This document shows positions 26,648 to 33,808 of a stretch of 64,000 bases of DNA, piece by piece. The stretch covers positions 620,001 through 684,000 of the forward strand of contig NZ_WRXN01000001.1 in the NCBI RefSeq assembly GCF_009758205.1. Reading direction: 5' to 3'. The stretch's first letter is position 1. Every line of letters starts with the position of its first letter. Origin of the DNA: Chitinophaga tropicalis (GTDB lineage: Bacteria > Bacteroidota > Bacteroidia > Chitinophagales > Chitinophagaceae). The notes below the pieces were generated by a model. The model saw only the letters and a list, made by a program, of their open reading frames with translations, was not told where the DNA came from and did no database searches. The translations under genes were made by a program, and so were the position numbers.

Positions 26648-26730
26648 TAAGGCTATACCCTTAAAGTTATAAATCAAATTTAAGGGTATAGCCTTAAAGA
26701 TCAAGGCGTATTTTAAGGTAATAACCTTAA
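26648..26730. promoter_or_regulatory. array of three TTAAGG-N6-CCTTAA palindromes at 33-bp spacing
   Basis: Three palindromes share the same half-sites and a 6-base spacer. Site 1 is 26648-26664 (TAAGG-CTATAC-CCTTAA, one outer base missing), site 2 is 26680-26697 (TTAAGG-GTATAG-CCTTAA) and site 3 is 26713-26730 (TTAAGG-TAATAA-CCTTAA). Their centres lie 33 bp apart each time, close to three helical turns. In addition, sites 1 and 2 form a long inverted repeat with each other. This looks like a cooperative operator for a dimeric HTH regulator, such as a toxin-antitoxin antitoxin, but no intact regulator gene adjoins it. Confidence 0.7.
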
Positions 26731-26810
26731 AAAATAGGTACAATTGGAAAAATCTATGGGTATCGGCTTAACAAAAACCGCCTGCTCATTGCAAGGGCCA
26801 AATTTAAAAC

Positions 26811-26984
26811 ATGGGTTCCCTATATTCGTCGATAGAATTGACAGTAATTGAGATAGTCCGGTGTGACTTAGAATATATGTCTGCCGGGCTTATGGGTATA
26901 AAAAAAGGCCATCATAATGGGGAGATGTCGAAGTTTCTGGAGGATTTTGAAGCATTAAATAATTTGGTGAAAAATCAGGTATAG
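26811..26984 (+). CDS. possible 57-residue protein or gene remnant
   Basis: A short open frame MGSLYSSIELTVIEIVRCDL continuing to MSKFLEDFEALNNLVKNQV. The last 20 residues recur almost unchanged at the start of the second long repeat (28166 onward), so this tail belongs to the repeated DNA. It may be the end of a decayed gene once controlled by the operator array just upstream. No known domain; coding status is uncertain. Confidence 0.3.
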   Translation: MGSLYSSIELTVIEIVRCDLEYMSAGLMGIKKGHHNGEMSKFLEDFEALNNLVKNQV

Positions 26985-27120
26985 GATTACTTGTAGTCTC
27001 TACTCGTCTCATATCGTCTCAAATTGTATTTAAACGATCGTCTCATTTTAAGCCCCTATTCGTCTCATATCGTCTCATTTCATTGGAATAGCTTATTCTC
27101 ACACAATGGAAAATAGGGTA
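26920..27120. repeat. ~200-bp direct repeat, copy 1
   Basis: Matches 28166-28358 over nearly its whole length, from GGGAGATGTCGA through GAGGATTTTGAAGCATTAAAT to GGAAAATAGGGTA. It contains five TCGTCTCA octamers between 27003 and 27079. The copies differ by substitutions and small indels, so the duplication is not recent. Confidence 0.8.
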
Positions 27121-27149
27121 CATACATTTCAGTTGAAGCCAGACTGGTT

Positions 27150-27210
27150 TCTGTGGAGGAAAGCGGGAGATATCGAATTTTTTAGAGGATTTGAAGAGAT
27201 TTGTAATATG
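27150..27210. repeat. partial third copy of the repeat head
   Basis: TCTGTGGAGGAAAGCGGGAGATATCGAATTTTTTAGAGGATTTGAAG resembles 28149-28192 (TCTGTGGAGAAGGGCGGGG...). It lies 30 bases after copy 1 of the long repeat. In one frame it reads LWRKAGDIEFFRGFEEICNM. Confidence 0.5.
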
Positions 27211-27407
27211 TTAAATTTTAAAGGATAGAATGTCGGAAGACAAAATCGCCTTTTTGAAAATGAGGAACTTCTGTTTTTACGTCCAAATGAGCTGAGGAAG
27301 TGTTGTTTTGGCTGGGGATAAAATTTTATCCGCGTCCAAAATAGGGGTAAAAGTGCTGGTTTTGGCTGGAAATAAAATGCGATGAATTTAACCGGACGTA
27401 CTTCTGA

Positions 27408-27917
27408 GCAAAAAATACTGACAGCGAGGCTTGCTATAGCCATTCGTTGTTCTACCTGAAATTTATTGAGCATGCTAAAGATACCGAAACGGGCACCTGG
27501 CTTCGTCAATACGGCACATCTGCCTATACTACCTGGAGCGGATTTTCTTTTGAGTCTGTTTGTCAAAAGCATGTGTTGCAAATCAGGCGTAAACTGGGCA
27601 TTGAAGGCGTACTAACCCATACCAGTACATGGCGTCATGCACCGGAAAAAGGTGTACAGGGCGCACAAATTGACCTGTTATTAGATCGTCAGGATCGTTG
27701 TATGAATATTTGTGAAATGAAGTTTTCCGGTGGTGAGTTTGTGATCGACAAAAAATATGCTTCGGAACTGGATGTAAAAGTGAATGTTTTTCGTGCAGAA
27801 ACCGGCTCCAAAAAGACTTTGTTTCCTACTATTATCACTACTTATAGTACCCGGAAAAATGAATATTATCTGGGGCGAATACAGGCCGAAGTATTGATGG
27901 AGGACCTGTTTACATAG
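27408..27917 (+). pseudogene. C-terminal remnant of an AAA-type ATPase (DUF234-like C-terminus)
   Basis: About 160 residues: SHSLFYLKFIEHAKD, then TWSGFSFESVCQKHVLQIRR, GVQGAQIDLLLDRQDRCMNI, CEMKFSGGEF and TTYSTRKNEYYLG. This is the C-terminal nuclease-fold part (E/D-x-K style: QIDLLLDR...EMKF) of the Bacteroidota relatives of archaeal-type ATPases with a DUF234-like end. The P-loop ATPase domain that should occupy the first ~330 residues is missing; upstream DNA is repeats with stops (in-frame TGA at 27405). A TTG at 27447 could in principle start a short protein. Most likely a truncated gene left between the two long repeats. Confidence 0.65.
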
Positions 27918-28124
27918 TGGAAGTAGCATTTCAAATGTGTGAAACATAACCATCGCACAACAGAAAGATCATTAGCCAGCTGATCACGCAGCATATCTTC
28001 TTCTCCCATCTTTGTATTGATAAGTGTAGTGAGTAGATTTTCAATATTAAGATAAGTAATTTAGCGCTTAAAATTGTCTATTTGATCCTGGCGCGCATGT
28101 GAGGGGTTTGACTAAAAATAACAA

Positions 28125-28146
28125 AGCCTCAACGAAAGTTGAGGCT
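28125..28146. terminator. 9-bp perfect hairpin with GAAA loop
   Basis: AGCCTCAAC (28125-28133), loop GAAA, GTTGAGGCT (28138-28146). It lies at the edge of repeat copy 2 and lacks a T run on the plus strand. Possible terminator relic; it has no gene immediately before it except the ATPase remnant 200 bases upstream. Confidence 0.4.
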
Positions 28147-28165
28147 CTGTCTGTGGAGAAGGGCG

Positions 28166-28358
28166 GGGAAATGTCGAATTTTTTGGAGGATTTTGAAGCA
28201 TTAAATAATTTGGTAAAAAATCAGTTATAGAGTTGTCTCATAGTCTCTATTCGTCTCAAATTTAATTTAAACAATCGTCTCATTTTAAGTCTCTCTTCGT
28301 CTCATATCGTCTCATTCCATTGAAATGGTTTATATTCACATACTGGGAAATATGGTAA
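28166..28358. repeat. ~200-bp direct repeat, copy 2
   Basis: Second copy of the element at 26920-27120, with four TCGTCTCA octamers between 28250 and 28313. Together the two copies bracket about 1.05 kb that holds the ATPase remnant. Apart from these repeats and hairpins, the stretch 27918-28441 contains no gene I can support. Confidence 0.8.
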
Positions 28359-28381
28359 AATTGTGCTGCGATATAAAATAA

Positions 28382-28410
28382 CAGTTCCTGCTTATCTATA
28401 GCAGGAACTG
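28382..28410 (-). terminator. terminator after the minus-strand hypothetical gene
   Basis: CAGTTCCTGC (28382-28391) pairs perfectly with GCAGGAACTG (28401-28410). On the minus strand it is followed by TTATTTT and lies about 30 bases after the stop of the gene at 28442-28852. Confidence 0.6.
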
Positions 28411-28441
28411 ATTGTAAGACTTTATTTAAATTGACCAATTC

Positions 28442-28852
28442 CTATAAATTTTGCATTAAAAGTTTAGCCAATTCTTCAGAACGTTCGGTAACGTTATCTA
28501 TATTACCAAACGGCATATGATCCACAGTTAATACTCCTTCGCTAAATGCATAGCATGTAGAACCATAACAATTGCCCACCTCATTTTTAACAACCACTTT
28601 CTTCAGGGTTTCTTTAAGAGCTTCTTTGCCCATGTCGTCGGCTGCTATTTCTTTTAACGCATCGATAAGGGGAGTAAAATAAACCTTGGTAAATGCTTCT
28701 TCATACAGGTGCGAGTATTCGTCCAATGCCAATGTTTCCCATTTTACATCAAGTTCAAGGGAAAAACCTGCCAGGGTATTGATCTCGTTTGTTAAATTTT
28801 GGTAAGTGCCTTCCTGGAATGTTTTTAAGGCTCTTTTTTCTAATAGGCCCAT
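28442..28852 (-). CDS. hypothetical protein of about 136 residues
   Basis: Started at the ATG at 28852 (MGLLEKRALKTFQEGTYQNL); the open frame reaches 28903 but the extra residues look non-coding. No signal peptide or membrane segment. The middle (KWETLALDEYSHLYEEAFTK, VYFTPLIDALKEIAADDMGK) is helical and the end is VDHMPFGNIDNVTERSEELA. Similar proteins starting MG-L-KRALK-FQ are widespread hypotheticals in Bacteroidota as I recall; the function is unknown. Confidence 0.7.
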   Translation of the reverse strand: MGLLEKRALKTFQEGTYQNLTNEINTLAGFSLELDVKWETLALDEYSHLYEEAFTKVYFTPLIDALKEIAADDMGKEALKETLKKVVVKNEVGNCYGSTCYAFSEGVLTVDHMPFGNIDNVTERSEELAKLLMQNL

Positions 28853-28955
28853 AGTGTAAATTGTATTTGGATTAAATAATAAACAGGTTACTGGCAGATT
28901 CACTGCCTTATATAATTGACTTCAACCAATTTTGTTAGTGAACTATGGCTGTAAA

Positions 28956-30239
28956 CTACCTGATCACCCGGATGGCGCCATTGCTCCAGTCTGTAACATA
29001 CACTTTTCCTGAAGCGTCAACCGCCAGATCATATGGATTATTAAACCTGGCCAGCGATGCAGGCCCATCAACATATCCATTTTCGCCAGAGCCTGCAATA
29101 ATGGTTACCACTCCTGTCGGACTTATTTTTTTTATCTGGCGTGAGATATCAGCAACATACAGATTCCCGGAGGCATCTATTGTAATACCCAGGGGGTCAT
29201 TTAAAATTGTATAGGTCCAGGCCCCTGCAAAGGTGCTTACCACGCCCGCCGGTGTTATTTTGCGTACCCGATAATTAAACTCATCGGTTACATACAGGTT
29301 TCCCGAAGCGTCTATAGCTACATCTGAAGGAAAATTAAACCTGGCCACTGAAACATCACCGTCAACAAAGCCGCCGCTGATATCTGTACCAGCCACAGTA
29401 GTAACCAATCCTGCAGGGGTGATCTTTCTGATGCGGTGATTATTACAATCTGCCACAAATACATTGCCGGAGGCATCAACAGTAAGCCCTTTCGGCCAGC
29501 TAAAACTGGCATCAGTGCCCTGCCCGTCTTTATTACCAGCAGTACCACCGGCCAGGGTGGTAATTACGCCCACCTGGGTAATTTTCAGTATTCTGTTATT
29601 ATACATGTCAGATACATATAGATTCCCCGAAGCATCAATGGCCACACCCCAGGGGCCGGACATCACAGACGTTGAACCATCTCCTGCAAAAGTGGTTACA
29701 ACGCCTGCCGGGGTAACTTTTCTGATCCGATTATTATTGGCGTCTGTAACATATAAATTACCTGAAGCATCCATTGCCAGTCCGCATACACCGCTAAACC
29801 TGGCAGTGGTTCCGGTTCCATCCTGGTATCCTAACGGAGGGCCGCCTGCTAAAGTAAACACCACCGGTCCTACTATAAAGTTGCTGTCGCTGCTGCCAGT
29901 ATTGTTGTTACTGGTTACCGTAATTTTTCCGGTTGAAGCCCCCGCAGGGACCGTTACACGCAAACTGGTATCGGTAGCTGTTATTACAGTAGCCTGAGTA
30001 CCATTAAAAGCAACCTTATTTGAAGAGGCCGTTTTGCTGAAACCAACGCCCAAAATAGTAACCGAATCAGCTACTTCACCGCCCAGGGGTGCAAACGAAG
30101 TTATTTTTAGCGAAGTGGTTGTAGGATCATTGTTGGGATTGCCTGACGATTCCTTCTTACAGGAATACATTGACAAAATACAAAACGCAAGAGGCAGATA
30201 AAGGAAATTTAAGGACAACTCGATATTCTTCATGATCAT
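28956..30239 (-). CDS. TIG/NHL-repeat lipoprotein
   Basis: A 427-residue predicted outer-membrane lipoprotein: a hydrophobic leader then a lipobox-like LSMYSCKKE with the acylated Cys near residue 28. Residues about 45-125 form an IPT/TIG domain (ITSFAPLGGEVADSVTILGV). The rest is six NHL-type repeats, each with the phrase AIDASGNLYV and RIRKVTPAGVVTTFAG, forming a beta-propeller. Such proteins are usually surface-exposed and may bind glycans or proteins; no enzymatic residues are seen. An alternative ATG lies two codons in, at 30233. It is divergent from the TPR regulator. Confidence 0.9.
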   Translation of the reverse strand: MIMKNIELSLNFLYLPLAFCILSMYSCKKESSGNPNNDPTTTSLKITSFAPLGGEVADSVTILGVGFSKTASSNKVAFNGTQATVITATDTSLRVTVPAGASTGKITVTSNNNTGSSDSNFIVGPVVFTLAGGPPLGYQDGTGTTARFSGVCGLAMDASGNLYVTDANNNRIRKVTPAGVVTTFAGDGSTSVMSGPWGVAIDASGNLYVSDMYNNRILKITQVGVITTLAGGTAGNKDGQGTDASFSWPKGLTVDASGNVFVADCNNHRIRKITPAGLVTTVAGTDISGGFVDGDVSVARFNFPSDVAIDASGNLYVTDEFNYRVRKITPAGVVSTFAGAWTYTILNDPLGITIDASGNLYVADISRQIKKISPTGVVTIIAGSGENGYVDGPASLARFNNPYDLAVDASGKVYVTDWSNGAIRVIR

Positions 30240-30718
30240 AGATAAGTTTTAAACAGGATATACAATATAAAATAAGTGCATCGTTACATCAGGGAATATA
30301 AGGTCAGTAAAACATTGGAAGTCATCAGACAGTTATGCGCTCTCACTGTAGTCCCCTGCTTCACCGATGGATTGTCAAAAATATACTTACCCATTAAAAA
30401 AGTAAAACAACATGGTGCTACAAATGGCCTACAAGACCGGTGAAACGTGAACTATCAATATACTTATGCTTCTTTCCACGTCTCTAATACCCAATATCCA
30501 TGATTGTTATTTTCCTGGTAGTGTTGCTCGCGACAATCCCTCACATGATGCTGATCACTATATTTAAAGCATGTAATATATCTGCACAATACCGTGTCAA
30601 AATAGACCTGGGCAACGAAGAATATAGGAAGCCTGGTGCTACAAATAGTCTACATGAGGCGTAAATACTTACTACCAATACACTACAAGTGTACATTTGC
30701 AACAGATTAAGTTACTAT
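30240..30718. other. 479-bp divergent intergenic region with an imperfect direct repeat
   Basis: No gene is supported here. GGTGCTACAAATGGCCTACAAGA at 30414-30436 recurs as GGTGCTACAAATAGTCTACATGA at 30635-30657, 221 bases apart, the second copy about 60 bases before the TPR regulator start. They may be binding sites or duplicated promoter parts. Confidence 0.45.
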
Positions 30719-32578
30719 ATGAAGCAGAAAATCGGTTTAGTATGTTTTATTATTATAATATGTATAGCCTCTGTAGATACCCGGGCCCAGTTCATTGTAG
30801 ATTCATTGAGCAACAGGCTAACACAAAAGAACCTTTCACCTGAAGAACGTGTTACCACTATGGCCTTATTGGCAAGGGCCAAATCAATTACTGATATAAA
30901 AAGTGCCCTACGAATTGCTGAAAAGGCCCTATCGTTAAGCCGGCAACTACCCGACGCCCGGTATCAGGCGCTTGTGTATACCCACCTGGTGTTCTTCCAT
31001 TTTATAAATAAGGAATTGCCGCTGGCACAAAAAGCATCGGACAGTGCTGTATGGTATGCAGATAAAACTGCTGACAGGAGCATTAAAGGTTTTGCCTGGC
31101 TTAGAAAAGGATGGCTCCAGGATGTTCAGGTATTAGACCATGAAGCAATGGCAACCTACCTGCAGGCCTTGAAATACCTGGAAGGAACAGACGCCTATAA
31201 TTATCAATCCCTGGTTTACTATAATATGGCCGGCAATTATGCGGAATGGGATGATTTAGTAAATGAGAAAAAATATGCGCAGCTATGTTTGCAAACAGCC
31301 AGGCAAAGCGGTGATTTGGATATGTTGGCTTCTGCTTATCAGGCATTGGCAACCTGGTATCATTATTCGTACAATAAACAACCAGAAAACAGAGCGTTAC
31401 TGGATTCCGCGCTTTTTTATAATAAAACGGGCGTACAACTTTTCGCCGAACATGGGGACCGTATGATAATTCACACCACCCTGGCTGTTATTGCCTTTAA
31501 CACGGCAAACCTCTATGCACAATATTTTCCTGCTAAATACAAGGATACTGCATGGCACTATTTAGAAATAGCCCTGGATGCTTCGCTGAAAACCCGGCAG
31601 TTAACTGTTCTTTCAGCCTGTTATGTCATGATGAGCAATTATGAAATAGCAGCGGGTAATTACAAGAAAGCAGAGAAGTTGTTGTTAACCGGGCTTTCGT
31701 TGTTTCAGTCTTACAGCAATGACACCCCCCGGAATATGGCTCAATTTATGGAAGCGCTTTCAAGTTTGTATGAAAAAATGGGCAACCCCACGGCTGCGCT
31801 AAAATACTATAAGGAATTTTATGCTCAGCACCAGCTATTGTACGATGCAGACAAGCTGGCAATTACCAATCGACTGGAAGCCCAGTATCAGTCGGAAAAA
31901 AAAGAGGCTGCATTGAAAACGCTTAGCCACACCGCCGCATTAAACAAGAAACTCAACTACCTTTATATATCACTGGCGATAGCGGCTATCATTGCATTAT
32001 TGTTCATTGTGCGCTTTTTTCAATTGCGCCTAAAAGCAACTTTGCATCAACAAAAACTATTGGAGAATGAAAACGCGGCAGCATCGCTGCATGCCCGCCT
32101 GAAAGAAGAAGAAGCTATGCGTTTGAAGGCGGAACAACTGTTATTGCAGGAGCGCCAGGAGTGGTTACAAAAAGAATTGTTGGCCGGTAGTTTACAGGTA
32201 GAACAAAAAGATGAGTTGCTACAAACGCTGCAAAAGAAAATTGATGAACATAAAAATGGAGACCATGTACTAAAACAGATCAACCAGATCATCGACCAGC
32301 ATAAACGTATAGATGATTCGCAAGCCGCTAACAAAGCTGAGTTTGATAATATAAGACCTGAGTTTTTTGAAAAACTAAAAGAAAAATCCGGGAATTCATT
32401 GTCCAGATTAGATCTCAAGCACTGCTCCTATATCTCTCTTGGGTTAACCAATAAAGAAATCGCCCAAAGGCTAGGCGTTGCTCCCAGAAGTATTTTGATG
32501 GCGCGTTACCGCATCAAATTAAAACTAGGGTTAGGTAAAGAAGACGACCTGGATGAGTATATTGGTACGGTGAAATAG
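30719..32578 (+). CDS. TPR-transmembrane-HTH (LuxR-type) regulatory protein
   Basis: About 619 residues from the ATG at 30719; a GTG at 30689 is also in frame. A signal-type N-terminus (KIGLVCFIIIICIASVDTRA) is followed by about seven TPR-like helical repeats (e.g. NMAGNYAEWDDLVNEKKYAQ, NYKKAEKLLLTGLSLF). A single transmembrane helix (LYISLAIAAIIALLFIVRFF, about residue 425) and a coiled coil rich in Glu/Gln/Lys come next. The C-terminal HTH is of LuxR/GerE type: YISLGLTNKEIAQRLGVAPR. This is the common Bacteroidota one-component design, with periplasmic TPRs sensing and a cytosolic DNA-binding tail. Signal unknown. A truncated copy follows directly. Confidence 0.88.
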   Translation: MKQKIGLVCFIIIICIASVDTRAQFIVDSLSNRLTQKNLSPEERVTTMALLARAKSITDIKSALRIAEKALSLSRQLPDARYQALVYTHLVFFHFINKELPLAQKASDSAVWYADKTADRSIKGFAWLRKGWLQDVQVLDHEAMATYLQALKYLEGTDAYNYQSLVYYNMAGNYAEWDDLVNEKKYAQLCLQTARQSGDLDMLASAYQALATWYHYSYNKQPENRALLDSALFYNKTGVQLFAEHGDRMIIHTTLAVIAFNTANLYAQYFPAKYKDTAWHYLEIALDASLKTRQLTVLSACYVMMSNYEIAAGNYKKAEKLLLTGLSLFQSYSNDTPRNMAQFMEALSSLYEKMGNPTAALKYYKEFYAQHQLLYDADKLAITNRLEAQYQSEKKEAALKTLSHTAALNKKLNYLYISLAIAAIIALLFIVRFFQLRLKATLHQQKLLENENAAASLHARLKEEEAMRLKAEQLLLQERQEWLQKELLAGSLQVEQKDELLQTLQKKIDEHKNGDHVLKQINQIIDQHKRIDDSQAANKAEFDNIRPEFFEKLKEKSGNSLSRLDLKHCSYISLGLTNKEIAQRLGVAPRSILMARYRIKLKLGLGKEDDLDEYIGTVK

Positions 32579-32584
32579 TATATA

Positions 32585-32776
32585 ATGAAAAGAAGCTGCC
32601 TTTTTATCTTTTTATGTTGCATACCCTGTTCCATTATCAGGGCGCAATTCATTACCGATTCTCTCAGCAACAGACTTTTGCGGCAGGATCTGCCGCCCGG
32701 AGAGCGCGTTACCACCATGGCACCTAACGCGCACTTGCGTTGTGGGGTTGTACATCTACGACCGGATTCAACTTAA
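32585..32776 (+). pseudogene. truncated tandem copy of the TPR regulator (N-terminus only)
   Basis: Encodes 63 residues. The signal peptide MKRSCLFIFLCCIPCSIIRA and then QFITDSLSNRLLRQDLPPGE plus RVTTMA match the upstream protein's AQFIVDSLSNRL...SPEERVTTMA. After MA, at about 32722, the similarity stops and the frame runs into unrelated sequence ending LRPDST. In another frame the following DNA reads VGLYIYDRIQLKGTMNAFQD to a stop at 32813, which looks like the tail of a different gene. So a deletion probably fused the head of a paralogue to the end of something else. Confidence 0.7.
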
Positions 32777-32858
32777 GGGCACCATGAATGCATTCCAGGA
32801 CATAGACAAATAGCAGATCATAAACTGAGTGGTTCGATCCTCCGGTAGATATAAAAAA

Positions 32859-32885
32859 GTAAAGCCCTGCAATGCAGGGCTTTAC
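32859..32885 (-). terminator. terminator of the tRNA-Phe gene
   Basis: GTAAAGCCCTGC (32859-32870) pairs perfectly with GCAGGGCTTTAC (32874-32885). On the minus strand the stem is followed by TTTTTTAT, 8 bases after the tRNA 3' end. A textbook intrinsic terminator. Confidence 0.85.
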
Positions 32886-32893
32886 CTATTCTG

Positions 32894-32966
32894 TGGTGTG
32901 GGGCGGGATCGAACCGCCGACACAAGGATTTTCAGTCCTTTGCTCTACCGACTGAGCTACCGCACC
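32894..32966 (-). tRNA. tRNA-Phe (anticodon GAA)
   Basis: A 73-base cloverleaf on the minus strand. The anticodon loop CTGAAAA sits on a perfect AAGGA/TCCTT stem, giving anticodon GAA at 32931-32933. The T arm is GGCGG-TTCGATC-CCGCC and the D arm GCTC...GAGC. The discriminator is A and CCA is not encoded. The acceptor stem GGTGCGG/CCACACC has one C-A mismatch at position 5-68, where CCGCACC would pair fully. Confidence 0.93.
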
Positions 32967-33037
32967 ATCTCTTTTTTTTATCCCCTTCCTGTGAAGGGAG
33001 TGCAAAGATAAGAAAATATCTTTCGAAGTTCCAAATT

Positions 33038-33808
33038 TTAAACAACAAAAGTTTTTATTTCTTCCAGGATCCCATCCCACAGCGCCTTCCGGCGCTCCAA
33101 CGCTACTTTCGAAGCAAGCGCAGCCTCTTCCCATTTCTTCATATCATCACCACAAAGTTCCTGCACCATTTGCATACCCAGATGACTATGATGATCCCCA
33201 TCCACTTCAATATGCCTTTCAAGATAATATTTGAAAAGACTGACCTGACCGGGAAACTGTTTATCCAGGTCATTCACCAGCGCCAGGAACATATCCGGAA
33301 TAAGATCTTCGCGGCCAAAAGTGAATACAGCTGCCTGTACGTGAACAGGGGCAGTAGCTATCAGGTGGAAGGTATACTTAACAAAATCTGCTGCTGCAGG
33401 AGGAAGAGAAGAGAATACCGTATCCAGTGGCTGACCCTGCTGTATTTGCTGCAGGCATTCTTTAATACCGGAAGTATCTGCACCTGCCTGCTCCATTGCC
33501 TGAAGGTACAGCTCAAAATGACTCAACCTGTTGCCTTCCGGGTCAACATCACTTTCTTCACCGGTTACTATCTCATTGATGAGAAAACGGGTGGCAGCAT
33601 TGCCTGCAGGTACCCAGGGAATATCTGTACAGGTAAGATGTCGTTGCAATGATTTGAGAAGGGACATGAAATCCCAGACAGCATATACATGATATTGCAT
33701 AAACAGACGAAGGTCATCCATCCGTTGCATTTCACGATATAAAGAATGTTGTATGATCGCTTCCCGCACGGGAGCGATAGTAGCTTTGATCTGCGATGGT
33801 CCGTTCAT
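33038..33808 (-). CDS. DUF3050 family protein (heme oxygenase-like fold)
   Basis: A 256-residue cytosolic protein. HVYAVWDFMSLLKSLQRHL (about residue 40), NEIVTGEESDVDPEG, SHFELYLQAMEQAGAD and YLERHIEVDGDHHSHLGMQM are the DUF3050 signature; the His/Glu residues fit the diiron or heme-oxygenase-like helical fold assigned to the family. Substrate unknown. Its ATG overlaps the recQ stop by one base (TAATG on the minus strand), so the two are probably translationally coupled. Confidence 0.85.
   Translation of the reverse strand: MNGPSQIKATIAPVREAIIQHSLYREMQRMDDLRLFMQYHVYAVWDFMSLLKSLQRHLTCTDIPWVPAGNAATRFLINEIVTGEESDVDPEGNRLSHFELYLQAMEQAGADTSGIKECLQQIQQGQPLDTVFSSLPPAAADFVKYTFHLIATAPVHVQAAVFTFGREDLIPDMFLALVNDLDKQFPGQVSLFKYYLERHIEVDGDHHSHLGMQMVQELCGDDMKKWEEAALASKVALERRKALWDGILEEIKTFVV

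Noticed and set aside
27003..27079. CRISPR-like look of the TCGTCTCA repeats
   Set aside because: The repeats are only 8 bases, the spacing is irregular (about 10 to 30 bases), and no cas gene is present.
32829..32845. GGTTCGATCC segment resembling a tRNA T arm near tRNA-Phe
   Set aside because: It is in the opposite orientation to the tRNA and lacks the rest of a cloverleaf, so it supports neither a second tRNA nor an attachment-site repeat.
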